Source: Phycisphaerales bacterium (lineage in GTDB: Bacteria; Planctomycetota; Phycisphaerae; Phycisphaerales; UBA1924). From it: a stretch of 64,000 nt of DNA. The position numbers and the translations under genes were made by a program. Below the pieces are notes generated by a model that was not told the DNA's origin, did no database searches, and saw nothing but the letters and a program-made list of their open reading frames with translations. Each line of letters opens with the position of its first letter. Position 1 is the first letter of the stretch. The stretch spans positions 310,001 through 374,000 of the forward strand of contig JAHDXL010000002.1 in assembly GCA_023382935.1 (NCBI GenBank). Reading direction: 5' to 3'. Of this stretch, positions 27,073 through 37,500 are shown one piece after another.

Positions 27073-30000
27073 ATGGCGATCGACAAGACGACACAACGCG
27101 GCGCGCCGTCGGCGGTGCGCCGAGGGTCGATCCTGATCCTGGTGCTGGGCATCCTGGCGCTGATGGCGGTGATCGCGGCCGTGTATGTGACGATCGGGCT
27201 GGGAGACCAGCGATCGGCCCGGGCAGTGGAAGCCCGGCAGGATCTGAACAGCATCGGGCCGATGATCGGAGACTACATCGCCGAGGTGATCGCGCAGGAC
27301 CGGCTGGACATCACGTGGCGTGCAGGAACGAACGACACCGGGCTGGCGTCTCAGCCATACCGGGAGACGGTGGATTACCCGTCGACCGATTTCACCGCGC
27401 TGAGCACTCCAGAAGAGGGCGATATCAACGGACGGCGCTATCCGCTCGCCCAGGTCAATCACTATCGGTTCCGTCCGTCGGGTGGGCATCCGAACCCGTG
27501 GCATCAGTTGAACCGCCCGGACCTGGATCCGCGCATGCCGAGCGACCCGTATCTGGCCTCGACCGAGCCGACGTTCCTGGGCTTGCCCGGCGAGCGCGAG
27601 TATCCGTCCGACCCGACCAAGTGGTGGCTGGACAACCGCGATTGGATGCAGATTTCGAACCTGGCGCCGGACGGGATGTTTGTGAACCTGTTTGCGCTGC
27701 GGAACAATTTTGATGCGCCGCGCGGGTTCCGCATCCAGAACCAGATGAGTTTCTGGCTGTCGCTGATCGGGCGCGACCCGGGGAGCGGGCTGCTCTACGC
27801 CACGCCGAACCTGCCGTGGGGAGCGGCGGCCGACAAGAACCGTCCCTTCCACTGGACGATGTACCAGCGGAACATGTTTTTCCCGATCAATCAGCCGTTC
27901 CTGTTCCTGGACCGCGACGGAGCGACGGCCGGGTGGGGCAGCCCGGACTACCCGGCCTATCAGTATGCCGACGCCGATGGCGACGGGTTCGTGGACAGCC
28001 GCTGGTTTGAACTGCGGGATTCAACGTTTCTCGGGCAGGAGTTAAACCTGCTTCCGGGGGTGAAGGACTACCGCGTGTTCGCGGCCGTTCGGGTGATGGA
28101 CCTGAGCGGGCTGGTGAATGTGAACACGGCGACGGACAACTCGATTGCCCCGACGCTGGAGGCGCCGCTGGGTTCGAGCGTGGCGGAGATCGACCTGCGG
28201 CGCGTGCTGACGATGCACGACGTGGCGATGGACTTCACGTCGACGATCCCGCAGGTGGTGTCGGTGGATCCCACACTGACGTACTCGAGCATTTCGCGGC
28301 CGAAGGATTGGCAGACGGCGCTGGTCGAGCACGGCAACTCTGATTACTCGCTGTACGACGCGACGATGCTGGCGACCGGTCCCGACGGGCTGGCGATGAG
28401 GACGGAGGTGATCGGCTGGTATGCGTATGACGCGCTGCGCCGCGAGATCCAGAACGATTACAGTTTCACGCCTCCGACGGCGGTGGGGTATGTTCAACCG
28501 GGCTTTGGCGACGTGTCGGACTATGACGAGTCGGACCAGTTGGTGCCGTTCTCGCCGTTTGAATACAACATGTACCTGAAGTCGGACGGGTCGGAGAGTG
28601 ACACTCTGCTGGCCGACATGGACTTCCGTGCGCTCAATCGTGTGCGGTACGCGCAGCGTGTGGGGGCGATGGACCCGCTGGATGCCAGTTATCGGCCGAG
28701 TAGCCGGGAAGAGGCGGACGACCGATTCGGGCGGGCCATCTTCGGACTTGCGGACCTGAGCGAGTTGCTGACCTATCGCGGGCTGAACGACCCGGCGACC
28801 ACTTCGCGGCTGGAGGCGACGCTGGACGCTCGCCTGGACGACGAGAACAACTCAAACAACGCGTACTGGCAGACGACGCGGCGTTTCGGACCGATGCGTT
28901 CAAGTCGAGCGCTGGCGTACGAGCGTCTTGGACTGGACGATCGGATTCGCGGGCAGGAGTTTCTGCCCGGCGCGCAGAGCAGGCCGGACGGTCTGATCGA
29001 CGACGACGCCATGGCGATGATGGCCGTGTCGCCCCGGGCGCTGCTGACGACGATCAGCGGCGGCTCGGAGATTCGCAACCGCGGTTTTCTGTGGAACCGC
29101 GACTGGCAGGTGGATGGAACGGGCGAGTGGGGGCTGCTGCCTTCGTCGCTTTCGAACCAGGCCAAGCGGGAGTATGAACTGACGGGGCGTCATGCGGCCC
29201 TGTTCCACTGGATCCGCGATCCGGGGGAGCCGATCACCAACCCCGAGCGCGTGGTGACGTGGACCGAGGCCAAGCCTTATCTTCTCGACGCGTCGGGCAA
29301 CGTGCCGGCGCTGTTCGAGATCTATCGTGCGGCCCTGGCGGGGTATTCGACCATTGACCAGGCGTGGACGCGCGACGTGACCAACGCGGCCTACCTGCGG
29401 TATCGCACGCTGTTCTACGGATACGGTGGCCCTGAACTGGCGATGCGGACTGCGGCGCACATGGCTGTGAACTTCAAGGACCAGGCCGACGGAGACAGCG
29501 TGCCGACGGTGGCGACGCTGATTGCGTCGGTGACGACTCCGAACGTGGACGACTGGCGTCAGAACCCGACGGTCGATCCGCTGGTCAATACCATCGAGAA
29601 CACCGATCGGGGTCGGAATTATCCGGGCGGGCTGCCGGGTCGGCGGCTCATTCCGCCTTATGCATGGGGCGACAACGCGCAGTTGGCCGAGTCGCGAGCG
29701 ATCAACATTTACGGAATCGAGGCCCAGCCTTTCCTGGTCGAGGCCATGTCGATCAACATCTACACGGACGCTCCGCGCCACAATCCTCCGCCGCGTCCGA
29801 GCCCCTACCGCGATGATCCGGATGGCGATCGGGATCACATCACGGCGGGATGCGTGAACCCTCCGGATGGGTTGCAGCCGCCTCCGGCGCCGTCAATCAC
29901 GGTGGGCGGGAAGTTGACCAGCGGCGACTGGAGTTCGAACGCGACGGTGTGGGAGAAGAACTCCGACTTTGTGATGCAGGTGTTCGCGGTCAAACTGCAC

Positions 30001-33000
30001 AACCCGTTCAACGTGCCGGTGGTGCTGGGTGCGGGGACTTCAGGCCCGGCACCGCTGAGCCGGAGTGACGAGGATTCGTGCCCCAACTGCACCACGGAAC
30101 TGGAGGGAGTGCGTGCGTTCGACTACTACATCGAGTTTGGCGGGCGCTATTTCAAACTGGCCAGGTACGAGCCTCCGATCGCCGACGAGTTGCTTCTGGA
30201 CGACAACCTGCCGCGAGCGTACACGCAGTCGGCGGTCACGATGCAGCCGGGCGAGACAAGGGTGTTCTACGCGCTGGGGCAGGAGGACGAGGAAGAGATC
30301 ATCAAGCGCTGGCAGCGCTACCTGATCAACTACGGGTATGGCCCGGCCTCGTTCGCCCAGGTGCAGCAGGTTTTCAATGACTGGATCCGGCGGCAGTTCC
30401 TGGACTCGGGCAACGCCGAGCCGGTGTGGATGCGCCGTTTCAATCCCGAGTCAGGCTTGCTCATCAACGCCTACAACGGGTGCGACGTGGACCCCGATGC
30501 CGAGCCGGCGTGTCGGCGCGGTTCGTGGAACCCGGCGTGGGATCAGCGGCTGACGTTCGAGGATCTTTTCGAGGATCCGCGGCGAAACCTCTCATATCGC
30601 GACGAGCAGACGCGGCTGTTCCCGACGCAGGCATCGGGCGGCGACGGCCCGCGCGACCCCGAGTTCCAGGTGGTGCGCCTCTGGCGGAAGATCACCGTCG
30701 GAGAAGAAGAGACGCGCTGGAATGGCTCGCTGAACGACAGCGACAACTGGATGGAGAACGACCTGCTGGTCGATCGCCTGCGTGAGCCGAATCCAGACAC
30801 GCTGACGTTGCCCAGTCCGGGCACCTATCCCGATCCGGCGTTGCGTTTTGGTCACCTCGACTCGCGTCTGCCGTACGCGGGCGGATACGGCGGCGACTTC
30901 AACTCCGAACCGCGCGTCGTCGGCACGGAAGGCCGCTGCCAGGACACTCGGACGAGTTTCATGGTGGGAACGGAAACCTACGAGAATCACAACACGGGGT
31001 TCACGATTGCGACGCATTCGTTCATCCGCCGGCGTGGGTTTGCCGCATCGAGCGATGCGATGAGCGGGGGCAACCTGTTGCGCGGGGTGCTGCCGCAGTG
31101 GTGCATCGAGACGATTCAGAACAGGCGCACTCCGGGATCGAATGACTACCAGGGAGAAGGCGATCCGCAGAACATCAAGGGCGGGCAGGTGCCGAGCGGC
31201 GTGGGACTGGATCTGACCGATTTCGGTGTGGCGCCGTATTCCAGTGCGTGGTTTGGGCCCGTGATCGGGTATACGCCGCTGCCGGTGGGCGTGGTCAACA
31301 TGACTGGGCCTGTGGAGGTGACCTTCAACCAGAGGCCGGAGCAGTGGACCAACGCGGTCAAGACCAACCTGATGGACGACACGCTGTACGGGATGACCGG
31401 CGGCGCAGCGCCTCGGAGCGGTGGAGGAGCGCAGAATCCAGAACTGCACATCCGCAACGATGGCCTGGTGAACGACAACGGAACAGAGCAGATCGACATT
31501 TCGCGTGTCACCGACCTGCTCAAACCGTGGGCGATCGGGCCAGAGTACGACCCGTTCCCGCAGGAGATCATCCCGGGCAACGGCGTTCCCGATGACAACG
31601 ATCCGTCGCTGCAGGGGCGGTGGCTGACGCTGGGCGAAGCGATCGCGCTGGCGCTGGCGTTTGAGCGCGAGCCCGAGGGTGTCTACAGCCGCTACACCTA
31701 CTTCGACCCGCACAAGCGGCATGTGCGCTCGCTTTCGGATCCGAGGCCGGACGATCGCCCCGGCGCGGCGCCGACCGGGCACCGGGATTACGTGTTCGAT
31801 CGCTGCCAGTTGAAGTTGCACAAGTTCGTGCCGTTCGTCAATGTCGATCAGGACGTGGACGGCGTGTATAACGTGGCCTCGGGCGATCGCGTGCTGGGCG
31901 ACGGCGTGCCGATGGCGCTGACGCTGTTCGACAGCGTGCAGACCTCGGTGCAGGGCAATTGGAACAGCGTGCTCCGGCGTCCGGTGCCGGGCAAGATCAA
32001 CATCAACACAGCCCCGTTGCGCGTGCTGCGCACGATCGGAATCCTCAGCCCTGGCGAAGGATTCGATGCGCTGGGCATGCCGGAGAACTGGATGTGGCGT
32101 CTGGCCGGCGAATACGGCGGACTGGGGACCAGTTCGTCGCAGAATCCAAATCAGTACGTGAACTGGGTGGGCGGACCACCGGGCAGCCAGTCAGACTTCG
32201 GCAATCTGGGCCTGCCCGATGCTCGTTCGATGGACGTGGCCGCGACGATCTTCTCATATCGCGACCGGACGGGTCAGATTCCCTTCCGTTATTCGTCCAT
32301 GCCGGATTCGCTGGTGAACAACAACTTCGGCGGCCCGGGCGGGTGGAACTGGGGCTTCGTGCCCTATCTCGATCCAGGCTCGGGCTTCTCTCAGGCCGAT
32401 CTGTTCACGGTGGCGGGCAACGAACGGCGCCTCATCGAGAACAACCGGGCGTATGACCCGACGCTGGGCGCGGCGCCGGATCGCGGACGTGAAGCATTGA
32501 CCGGCATCATCGGCATCCGCGAGTCGCCGGGCTTCGCGTCGCTGGGCGAAGTGATGGCGGCACGCTTCCGGCAGGACTTCGTGGAGACCTTCCCCAGCGC
32601 CGCGAATCAGACCCGTCTGAACAACCGCGAAGCGGCCCTAGCCGGGATGGACGTGCTGGGGCGTGACCAGAAGGTGGCCGGGGCCGGCTCGCCTACGCCA
32701 GCGCCCGGACGACTGGTCACTTTTGAAAGCACCAACGCCGGTGCCGAGTTCAAGGTGCGCATCGAGGGCGCCGGGTACACGGCCGACCAGTTGAGCGATG
32801 AACTGGGCAACGACTACGACGAACAGTTGGCCCTGGCCTCGCAGGTGCTGGAACTGGTGACCACTCGAAGCGACTACTTTGCGGTCTGGTTCGTGGTGCA
32901 TGGATACACGCGCGAGGACGTGAGCAATCTCACTGGCGACGTGAACAACCTCAACCTGCCCAATGCCGACCCGCTTGTCCCAAGTTTCGCTCGGCGTTAC

Positions 33001-33123
33001 CTGATGGTGATAGACCGCAGCGCGGTGGGTACCTGGGATGACCGCAACAGCGACGGCAAGGTCGAGGAGTCCGAGATCGTGACCAAGCCCAGGGTGGTGC
33101 TGTTCCGCGAGGTACCTATGTAG
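27073..33123 (+). CDS. Giant GspK-like minor pseudopilin
   Basis: About 2,016 residues from ATG at 27073, with AGGAGA seven bases upstream. The N-terminus has the RRGSILILVLGILALMAVIA helix that, as in GspK/PilX, lacks Phe1-Glu5. Two copies of the GspK-type asparagine-threonine motif are visible, GLVNVNTA near residue 348 and PGKININTAPLRVL near 1640, so the protein looks like a GspK built up by duplication and large insertions. Normal GspK is about 330 residues. Long stretches are Asp/Pro/Tyr/Trp-rich and probably extracellular, with one CPNC (about residue 1003) and several isolated cysteines. It closes the locus, before a strong terminator, and takes the GspK place after H-, I- and J-like genes. 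Confidence 0.87.
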   Translation: MAIDKTTQRGAPSAVRRGSILILVLGILALMAVIAAVYVTIGLGDQRSARAVEARQDLNSIGPMIGDYIAEVIAQDRLDITWRAGTNDTGLASQPYRETVDYPSTDFTALSTPEEGDINGRRYPLAQVNHYRFRPSGGHPNPWHQLNRPDLDPRMPSDPYLASTEPTFLGLPGEREYPSDPTKWWLDNRDWMQISNLAPDGMFVNLFALRNNFDAPRGFRIQNQMSFWLSLIGRDPGSGLLYATPNLPWGAAADKNRPFHWTMYQRNMFFPINQPFLFLDRDGATAGWGSPDYPAYQYADADGDGFVDSRWFELRDSTFLGQELNLLPGVKDYRVFAAVRVMDLSGLVNVNTATDNSIAPTLEAPLGSSVAEIDLRRVLTMHDVAMDFTSTIPQVVSVDPTLTYSSISRPKDWQTALVEHGNSDYSLYDATMLATGPDGLAMRTEVIGWYAYDALRREIQNDYSFTPPTAVGYVQPGFGDVSDYDESDQLVPFSPFEYNMYLKSDGSESDTLLADMDFRALNRVRYAQRVGAMDPLDASYRPSSREEADDRFGRAIFGLADLSELLTYRGLNDPATTSRLEATLDARLDDENNSNNAYWQTTRRFGPMRSSRALAYERLGLDDRIRGQEFLPGAQSRPDGLIDDDAMAMMAVSPRALLTTISGGSEIRNRGFLWNRDWQVDGTGEWGLLPSSLSNQAKREYELTGRHAALFHWIRDPGEPITNPERVVTWTEAKPYLLDASGNVPALFEIYRAALAGYSTIDQAWTRDVTNAAYLRYRTLFYGYGGPELAMRTAAHMAVNFKDQADGDSVPTVATLIASVTTPNVDDWRQNPTVDPLVNTIENTDRGRNYPGGLPGRRLIPPYAWGDNAQLAESRAINIYGIEAQPFLVEAMSINIYTDAPRHNPPPRPSPYRDDPDGDRDHITAGCVNPPDGLQPPPAPSITVGGKLTSGDWSSNATVWEKNSDFVMQVFAVKLHNPFNVPVVLGAGTSGPAPLSRSDEDSCPNCTTELEGVRAFDYYIEFGGRYFKLARYEPPIADELLLDDNLPRAYTQSAVTMQPGETRVFYALGQEDEEEIIKRWQRYLINYGYGPASFAQVQQVFNDWIRRQFLDSGNAEPVWMRRFNPESGLLINAYNGCDVDPDAEPACRRGSWNPAWDQRLTFEDLFEDPRRNLSYRDEQTRLFPTQASGGDGPRDPEFQVVRLWRKITVGEEETRWNGSLNDSDNWMENDLLVDRLREPNPDTLTLPSPGTYPDPALRFGHLDSRLPYAGGYGGDFNSEPRVVGTEGRCQDTRTSFMVGTETYENHNTGFTIATHSFIRRRGFAASSDAMSGGNLLRGVLPQWCIETIQNRRTPGSNDYQGEGDPQNIKGGQVPSGVGLDLTDFGVAPYSSAWFGPVIGYTPLPVGVVNMTGPVEVTFNQRPEQWTNAVKTNLMDDTLYGMTGGAAPRSGGGAQNPELHIRNDGLVNDNGTEQIDISRVTDLLKPWAIGPEYDPFPQEIIPGNGVPDDNDPSLQGRWLTLGEAIALALAFEREPEGVYSRYTYFDPHKRHVRSLSDPRPDDRPGAAPTGHRDYVFDRCQLKLHKFVPFVNVDQDVDGVYNVASGDRVLGDGVPMALTLFDSVQTSVQGNWNSVLRRPVPGKININTAPLRVLRTIGILSPGEGFDALGMPENWMWRLAGEYGGLGTSSSQNPNQYVNWVGGPPGSQSDFGNLGLPDARSMDVAATIFSYRDRTGQIPFRYSSMPDSLVNNNFGGPGGWNWGFVPYLDPGSGFSQADLFTVAGNERRLIENNRAYDPTLGAAPDRGREALTGIIGIRESPGFASLGEVMAARFRQDFVETFPSAANQTRLNNREAALAGMDVLGRDQKVAGAGSPTPAPGRLVTFESTNAGAEFKVRIEGAGYTADQLSDELGNDYDEQLALASQVLELVTTRSDYFAVWFVVHGYTREDVSNLTGDVNNLNLPNADPLVPSFARRYLMVIDRSAVGTWDDRNSDGKVEESEIVTKPRVVLFREVPM

Positions 33124-33149
33124 GCGGGCGTTGAGAATCCGTCAGCACG

Positions 33150-33191
33150 CGCCGGTCCGTCATCGACCCGAGGCGGGCCGGCGTTCTTTTT
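33150..33191 (+). terminator. Rho-independent terminator of the pilus/pseudopilin locus
   Basis: CGCCGGTCC pairs with GGGCCGGCG (one T-G pair) around a 16-base loop and is followed by TTCTTTTT. It starts 26 bases after the giant gene's stop and just before tRNA-Pro. Confidence 0.85.
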
Positions 33192-33227
33192 GTGCCGGAG
33201 GCGAAGCCGGCGTATCCTTGTGGGCGA

Positions 33228-33301
33228 CAGGGTGTAGCTCAGCTTGGTAGAGCGTCTGGTTTGGGTCCAGAAGGCCGCTGGTTCGAATCCAGTCACCCTG
33301 A
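33228..33301 (+). tRNA. tRNA-Pro (anticodon UGG)
   Basis: A 74-base cloverleaf. The acceptor stem CAGGGTG pairs with CACCCTG and begins with the C1-G72 pair typical of bacterial tRNA-Pro, followed by discriminator A. The D arm has GCTC/GAGC; the anticodon stem TCTGG/CCAGA encloses the loop TTTGGGT, giving anticodon TGG with G37. The T arm has TTCGAAT. CCA is not encoded. Confidence 0.95.
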
Positions 33302-33335
33302 TTGAAATGGCTTCACGGTCCCGGGAGGGCGCTGA

Positions 33336-33821
33336 GTGCGAGGAGCGACGATTGTCACGATGACTTTGCTGCTGAGCGCTTGTGCAACAACGGGTGATTT
33401 CGCACAGAAGAACCGGTCCGCGGGTGACCGGGCCATGCAACTGGGGAACTTCTCCGTTAGTCTCTCTGTGCGAGACATCGCGGCCTCTCGGGCGTTCTAC
33501 GAGAACCTCGGCTTCCGAGTCGTCGGTGGCGACCAGGCGCAGAACTGGCTGATCCTGCAGAATGACACGGCCACCATCGGGCTCTTCCAGGGCATGTTCC
33601 AGGGCAACCTGCTGACCTTCAACCCCGGCTGGGACCGCCAGTCCCAGGCGATGGACGAGTTCGACGACGTGCGCGACATCCAGGCGGCGCTGGAGAGCAG
33701 GGGGATCACGCTGACTCTACCGACTGACCCTGCGGGGACAGGCCCGGCCAGCATCATGGTGACCGATCCGGATGGCAACGTAATCCTCATCGACCAGCAT
33801 GTGCCCAAGCCGGGCAAGTGA
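33336..33821 (+). CDS. Glyoxalase/VOC-family lipoprotein
   Basis: 161 residues. The GTG at 33336 follows GGGAGGG and gives a short leader ending in a lipobox (LLLSAC), so the protein is probably a membrane-anchored lipoprotein, unusual for this family. The body is a single vicinal-oxygen-chelate domain: SLSVRDIAASRAFYENLGF, DTATIGLFQG and the closing IMVTDPDGNVILIDQH. Likely a bleomycin-resistance/glyoxalase-like fold with metal ligands from the first strand and the C-terminal Asp/His region. Substrate unknown. It converges on the Nudix gene with 25 bases between. Confidence 0.85.
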   Translation: MRGATIVTMTLLLSACATTGDFAQKNRSAGDRAMQLGNFSVSLSVRDIAASRAFYENLGFRVVGGDQAQNWLILQNDTATIGLFQGMFQGNLLTFNPGWDRQSQAMDEFDDVRDIQAALESRGITLTLPTDPAGTGPASIMVTDPDGNVILIDQHVPKPGK

Positions 33822-33846
33822 AGGCGGGCTGTCGGCTCGGCGGGCG

Positions 33847-34425
33847 TCATTGCCGGCCGCGGGTCAGGTACCAGCGCTGGAAGAGCGTGAAAGCGGCGAC
33901 GACGATGGAGTGGTGGATTCGGCCATCGGCGGCCATGTCGAGGGCTTCTTTCACAGGCACGGTCAGCACGCGGATCTGCTCGTTCTCGTCCAGGCTCTGG
34001 GCTGCGGCGCGGCGGGCCTCGGTGACGACGTAGGTGTGCACCCGGTTGTTGAGGATGGCGGCGTTGGCGGAGATGGCTCCCAGGGGGACAGGTTCCGAAC
34101 CGGCGTAGCCGGTTTCTTCGAGCAGTTCGCGGACGGCGGTGAGGGCCGGGCTCTCACCGTCATCGACGATGCCGCCGGGAATCTCGATCGACAGCGTGCC
34201 CGAGCCGAAGCGAAACTGCTCCACCAGCACGAGTTGGTTGTCGGGCGTGAGCGCGAAGACGTTGACCCAGTCGGGCGAGTTGATGACCGCGAAGCGCCCG
34301 GAGCGGGCCGAGTCGGTGGGGCAGTCCCAGGCTTGTTCTTCCAGGGTGAAAATGCGCGTGGTTGCAAGAACGCGTCGCGTTCCCGGAATCCAGGGTTGGA
34401 GAGGGTGGTGGTCGGCTCCGCTCAT
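33847..34425 (-). CDS. Nudix hydrolase, ADP-ribose pyrophosphatase-like
   Basis: 192 residues. Hydrolyses nucleoside diphosphates linked to another group; the type of N-terminal strands suggests ADP-ribose. The Nudix box is complete: Gly85, Glu91, Arg99-Glu100, Glu103-Glu104 and Gly106 in the order GX5EX7REUXEEXGU. The upstream VLVEQFRFG and EIPGGIVDDGE stretches are typical of the NudF group. The product has no signal peptide, so it is cytoplasmic. Divergent from the tricorn-like gene. Confidence 0.92.
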   Translation of the reverse strand: MSGADHHPLQPWIPGTRRVLATTRIFTLEEQAWDCPTDSARSGRFAVINSPDWVNVFALTPDNQLVLVEQFRFGSGTLSIEIPGGIVDDGESPALTAVRELLEETGYAGSEPVPLGAISANAAILNNRVHTYVVTEARRAAAQSLDENEQIRVLTVPVKEALDMAADGRIHHSIVVAAFTLFQRWYLTRGRQ

Positions 34426-34534
34426 GGGCCCAGTGTAGGGCTATGCTGGCAGGGAGGGGTTGTGACTCCAAGTGCTGACGGAAAGAGCGACCCATCTCAT
34501 CTCAGTGGGTTCACCCAGACTACAGGAGAAGCAA

Positions 34535-37500
34535 ATGTCGATGACTCGTTGGCTCGCCCTCTCGGCGGGGCTTGCGTTGACCGGTCAGGCGGTCGGGCAG
34601 CATCGCCCCGACGCGGGCATGTTCCGCTATCCCGACATCAGCGGGGATCGCATCGCGTTTTCGTACGCGGGCGACATCTGGACGGTCGGGCGGGACGGGG
34701 GCACGGCCGTCAAACTCACCGGGCCGACGGGCGCGGAGATCCTGCCCCGCTTCAGCCCGGACGGGTCCGAGGTTGCCTTCCTGGGCAACTACGAGGGTAA
34801 CGCGGACATCTACGTGATTCCGGTCGAGGGTGGGATTGCGCGCCGTGTGACGTACCACCCCTCGCCCGAGATGCTCAACGACTGGACCGACGATGGTCGG
34901 CTTCTCTTCTCGATGTTCGGACTGGCCGGGCTGAGCAGGCAGTCGCAGTTGTTCACGGTGTCGCCTTCGGGCGGATTGCCGGCGCAACTGCCGGTGCCCT
35001 ATGGCGCGGTGGCGGCCATCAGTCCGGACGGACAATGGCTGGCGTACACCCCGCACACGACCGACAACAGGACGTGGAAGCGCTATCGCGGTGGGATGGC
35101 CACGGACATCTGGCTGTTCAATCTCGAGGATCACACGGCCAAGCAGATCACCGACTTCGAAGGCACAGACTCGGTGCCCATGTGGCACGGCGGCCGCCTG
35201 TATTACATGTCTGACGACGGCCCGAGCCATCGGCTCAACATCTGGGTCTATGACCCGCAGAACGGCTCACGCACGCAGGTGACGACGTTTGCCGACTACG
35301 ACGTCAAGGCGCCGGCGATCGGACCGGGGCGCAACGGCGAGGGCGAGATCATCTTCCAGCACGGGGCGACGCTCAAGGTGCTGCGCTTGGACAACCGCTC
35401 GATCCGCACGGTGGACATCACGATTCCGGGCGACTTCCCGGATTTGCGTTCACACCGTGTTGATGCGTCGAACTTCATCGAAGGCTGGGACATATCGCCG
35501 ACGGGCAAGCGGGCTGTCGTGAGCGCGCGAGGTGACCTCTGGACGCTGCCGGCGGAGAACGGCTCGCCCCGGAACCTGACCCGGACGGACGGCGCGTTTG
35601 AACGCAACGCGACGTGGAGCCCCGATGGGCGTTGGATCGCGTACGCCTCGGACGAGAGCGGAGAGTATGAACTCTACATCCGTCAATCAGACGGCAAGGG
35701 GCGCACGGTGCGCCTGACCGACTTCGGAGGCAGCGGCGACTTCACGTTCATCTACGAGGCATTCTGGTCTCCCGATTCGAAGAAGATCGCCTTCAATGAC
35801 AAGACCGGCACGGTGTACATGGTCGCAGTGCCGGAAGTGCCCGAGGACGACAAGGCCGGGGAGATCGCGATCCCCCAACTGGTCAGGGTGACGCAGGACG
35901 CCTGGGCCAATCAGCCGGGCATCTCGTGGTCGCACGACAGCCGCTTCATGACCTACCAGTTGCAGCGTCCCGAGGGCATGACCAGTGTGGTGATGATTTA
36001 CGATGTGGAGAACGCGACCGAGCACCAGGTCACGACGGGCTACTTCAACGACACCGCCCCGACGTTCGACCGAAAGGGCAAGTGGCTGTTCTACGCGTCC
36101 AACCGCCAGTTCCAGCCGATGTACGGCGACCTGGGAACGGACTGGACCTACGCAGGCACCGACGTGCTGCTGGCGGTGCCTCTGACGGGCGATGTGGAGT
36201 ATCCGTGGCTTCCCAAGAGCGACGAAGAGAAATGGGAGGTCAAGAAGGAAGAGAAGAGGTCCGACGAAGCCAAGCCCTCCGACGAGAAGACCGATGACGC
36301 CAAGGGTGACGAGTCAGATGATGCCAAGCCGGGTGAGGACGACAATGCCGAGGGAGACAAAAAGTCCGCGGACGAAACTCCGTGGGTCGATGACGGGCTG
36401 ACCGGGCGCTGGGAGGGCAAGGCGCAAGGCCCAAACATGCCGCCCGATGGTCTGCCTTTCACGCTGGAGTTGATTCTCGGCGAGGAAGGGGCGGTGACCG
36501 GGACGATGTCGTCGATGATGGGTTCGGCAGAGATTTCGGGCGGCTCGTTTGACAAGGACTCGGGCGTGCTGACGTTCTCGATGGCCTTTGGCGGCGAGTC
36601 GGTGTCGTGGAACGTGCAGATCAGCGGCAACGAGATGAAGGGCGTGGCCACGGCGGGTGGAGAGTCGTTCAACATCACGGCCTCGCGCACCCGCCAGGGA
36701 CCGGCGGGAACCGGCGGCGAGGGCGCCAAGAGCGATGACAAGGCCAAGGAGAAGGTCGAGATCACGTTCGAGGGTTTCGAGGCGCGCGCGTTCCGGCTCC
36801 CGGTGGCGGCGGGGCGTTTCGGCGGGCTGGCCGTCAATGACCAGAATCACCTGGTCTACGCTCGGTTCCTCAATGGGACGTCGGACCAGAATACCGGGAT
36901 CATGGTGTTCGACCTGACTTCGGACGACAAGGCCGAGAAGACCGTGGCCGCGGGGGCCGGTGCGTTCGCCATGTCGGCCGATGGGAAGAAGATCCTGGTG
37001 ATGCGTGGCAACAGCGCGACGATCCAGGGTTCGTCGGCCGGCGCGTCAGGCAAGCCGGTGGTGACGTCTGGGATGACGATGAACATCGATCCGCGCGAGG
37101 AATGGGCGCAGATCGTGCGTGACGCGTGGCGCAGGCATCGCGACTTCTTCTACGTCGAAAACATGCACGGGGTGGACTGGAAAGGAGTGCTCGAACGCTA
37201 CGAGCACATGCTCAAGTTCGCCTCCAGCCGCGCCGACGTGTCATTCATCATCGGCGAGATGATCGCCGAGTTGAACGTCGGGCACGCTTACTACTGGGGC
37301 GGCGACATCGAGGCGCCGCAGAGCGTGTCGGTCGGCATGCTGGGCGTCGACTTCGAGGTGGCGACGGATGATGCGGGCAACAGTGCCTACCGCATCGCGC
37401 GCATCATCGAGGGCGGACCGTGGGACACCGATGCACGCAACCCCCTGCGGCGCACGGGCGTCAAGGCCAAGGAGGGCGAGTTCCTGCTGGCGGTCAACGG

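Noticed and set aside
25603-27852. A 749-codon open frame on the minus strand opposite the pseudopilins
   Set aside because: Its translation is Arg/Pro/His-rich without domains, and it lies antisense to well-supported genes. Long antisense frames are expected in GC-rich DNA with few stop codons.
33228-33301. A possible integration (att) site at the tRNA-Pro gene
   Set aside because: No repeat of the tRNA 3' end and no integrase gene was seen downstream in the window.
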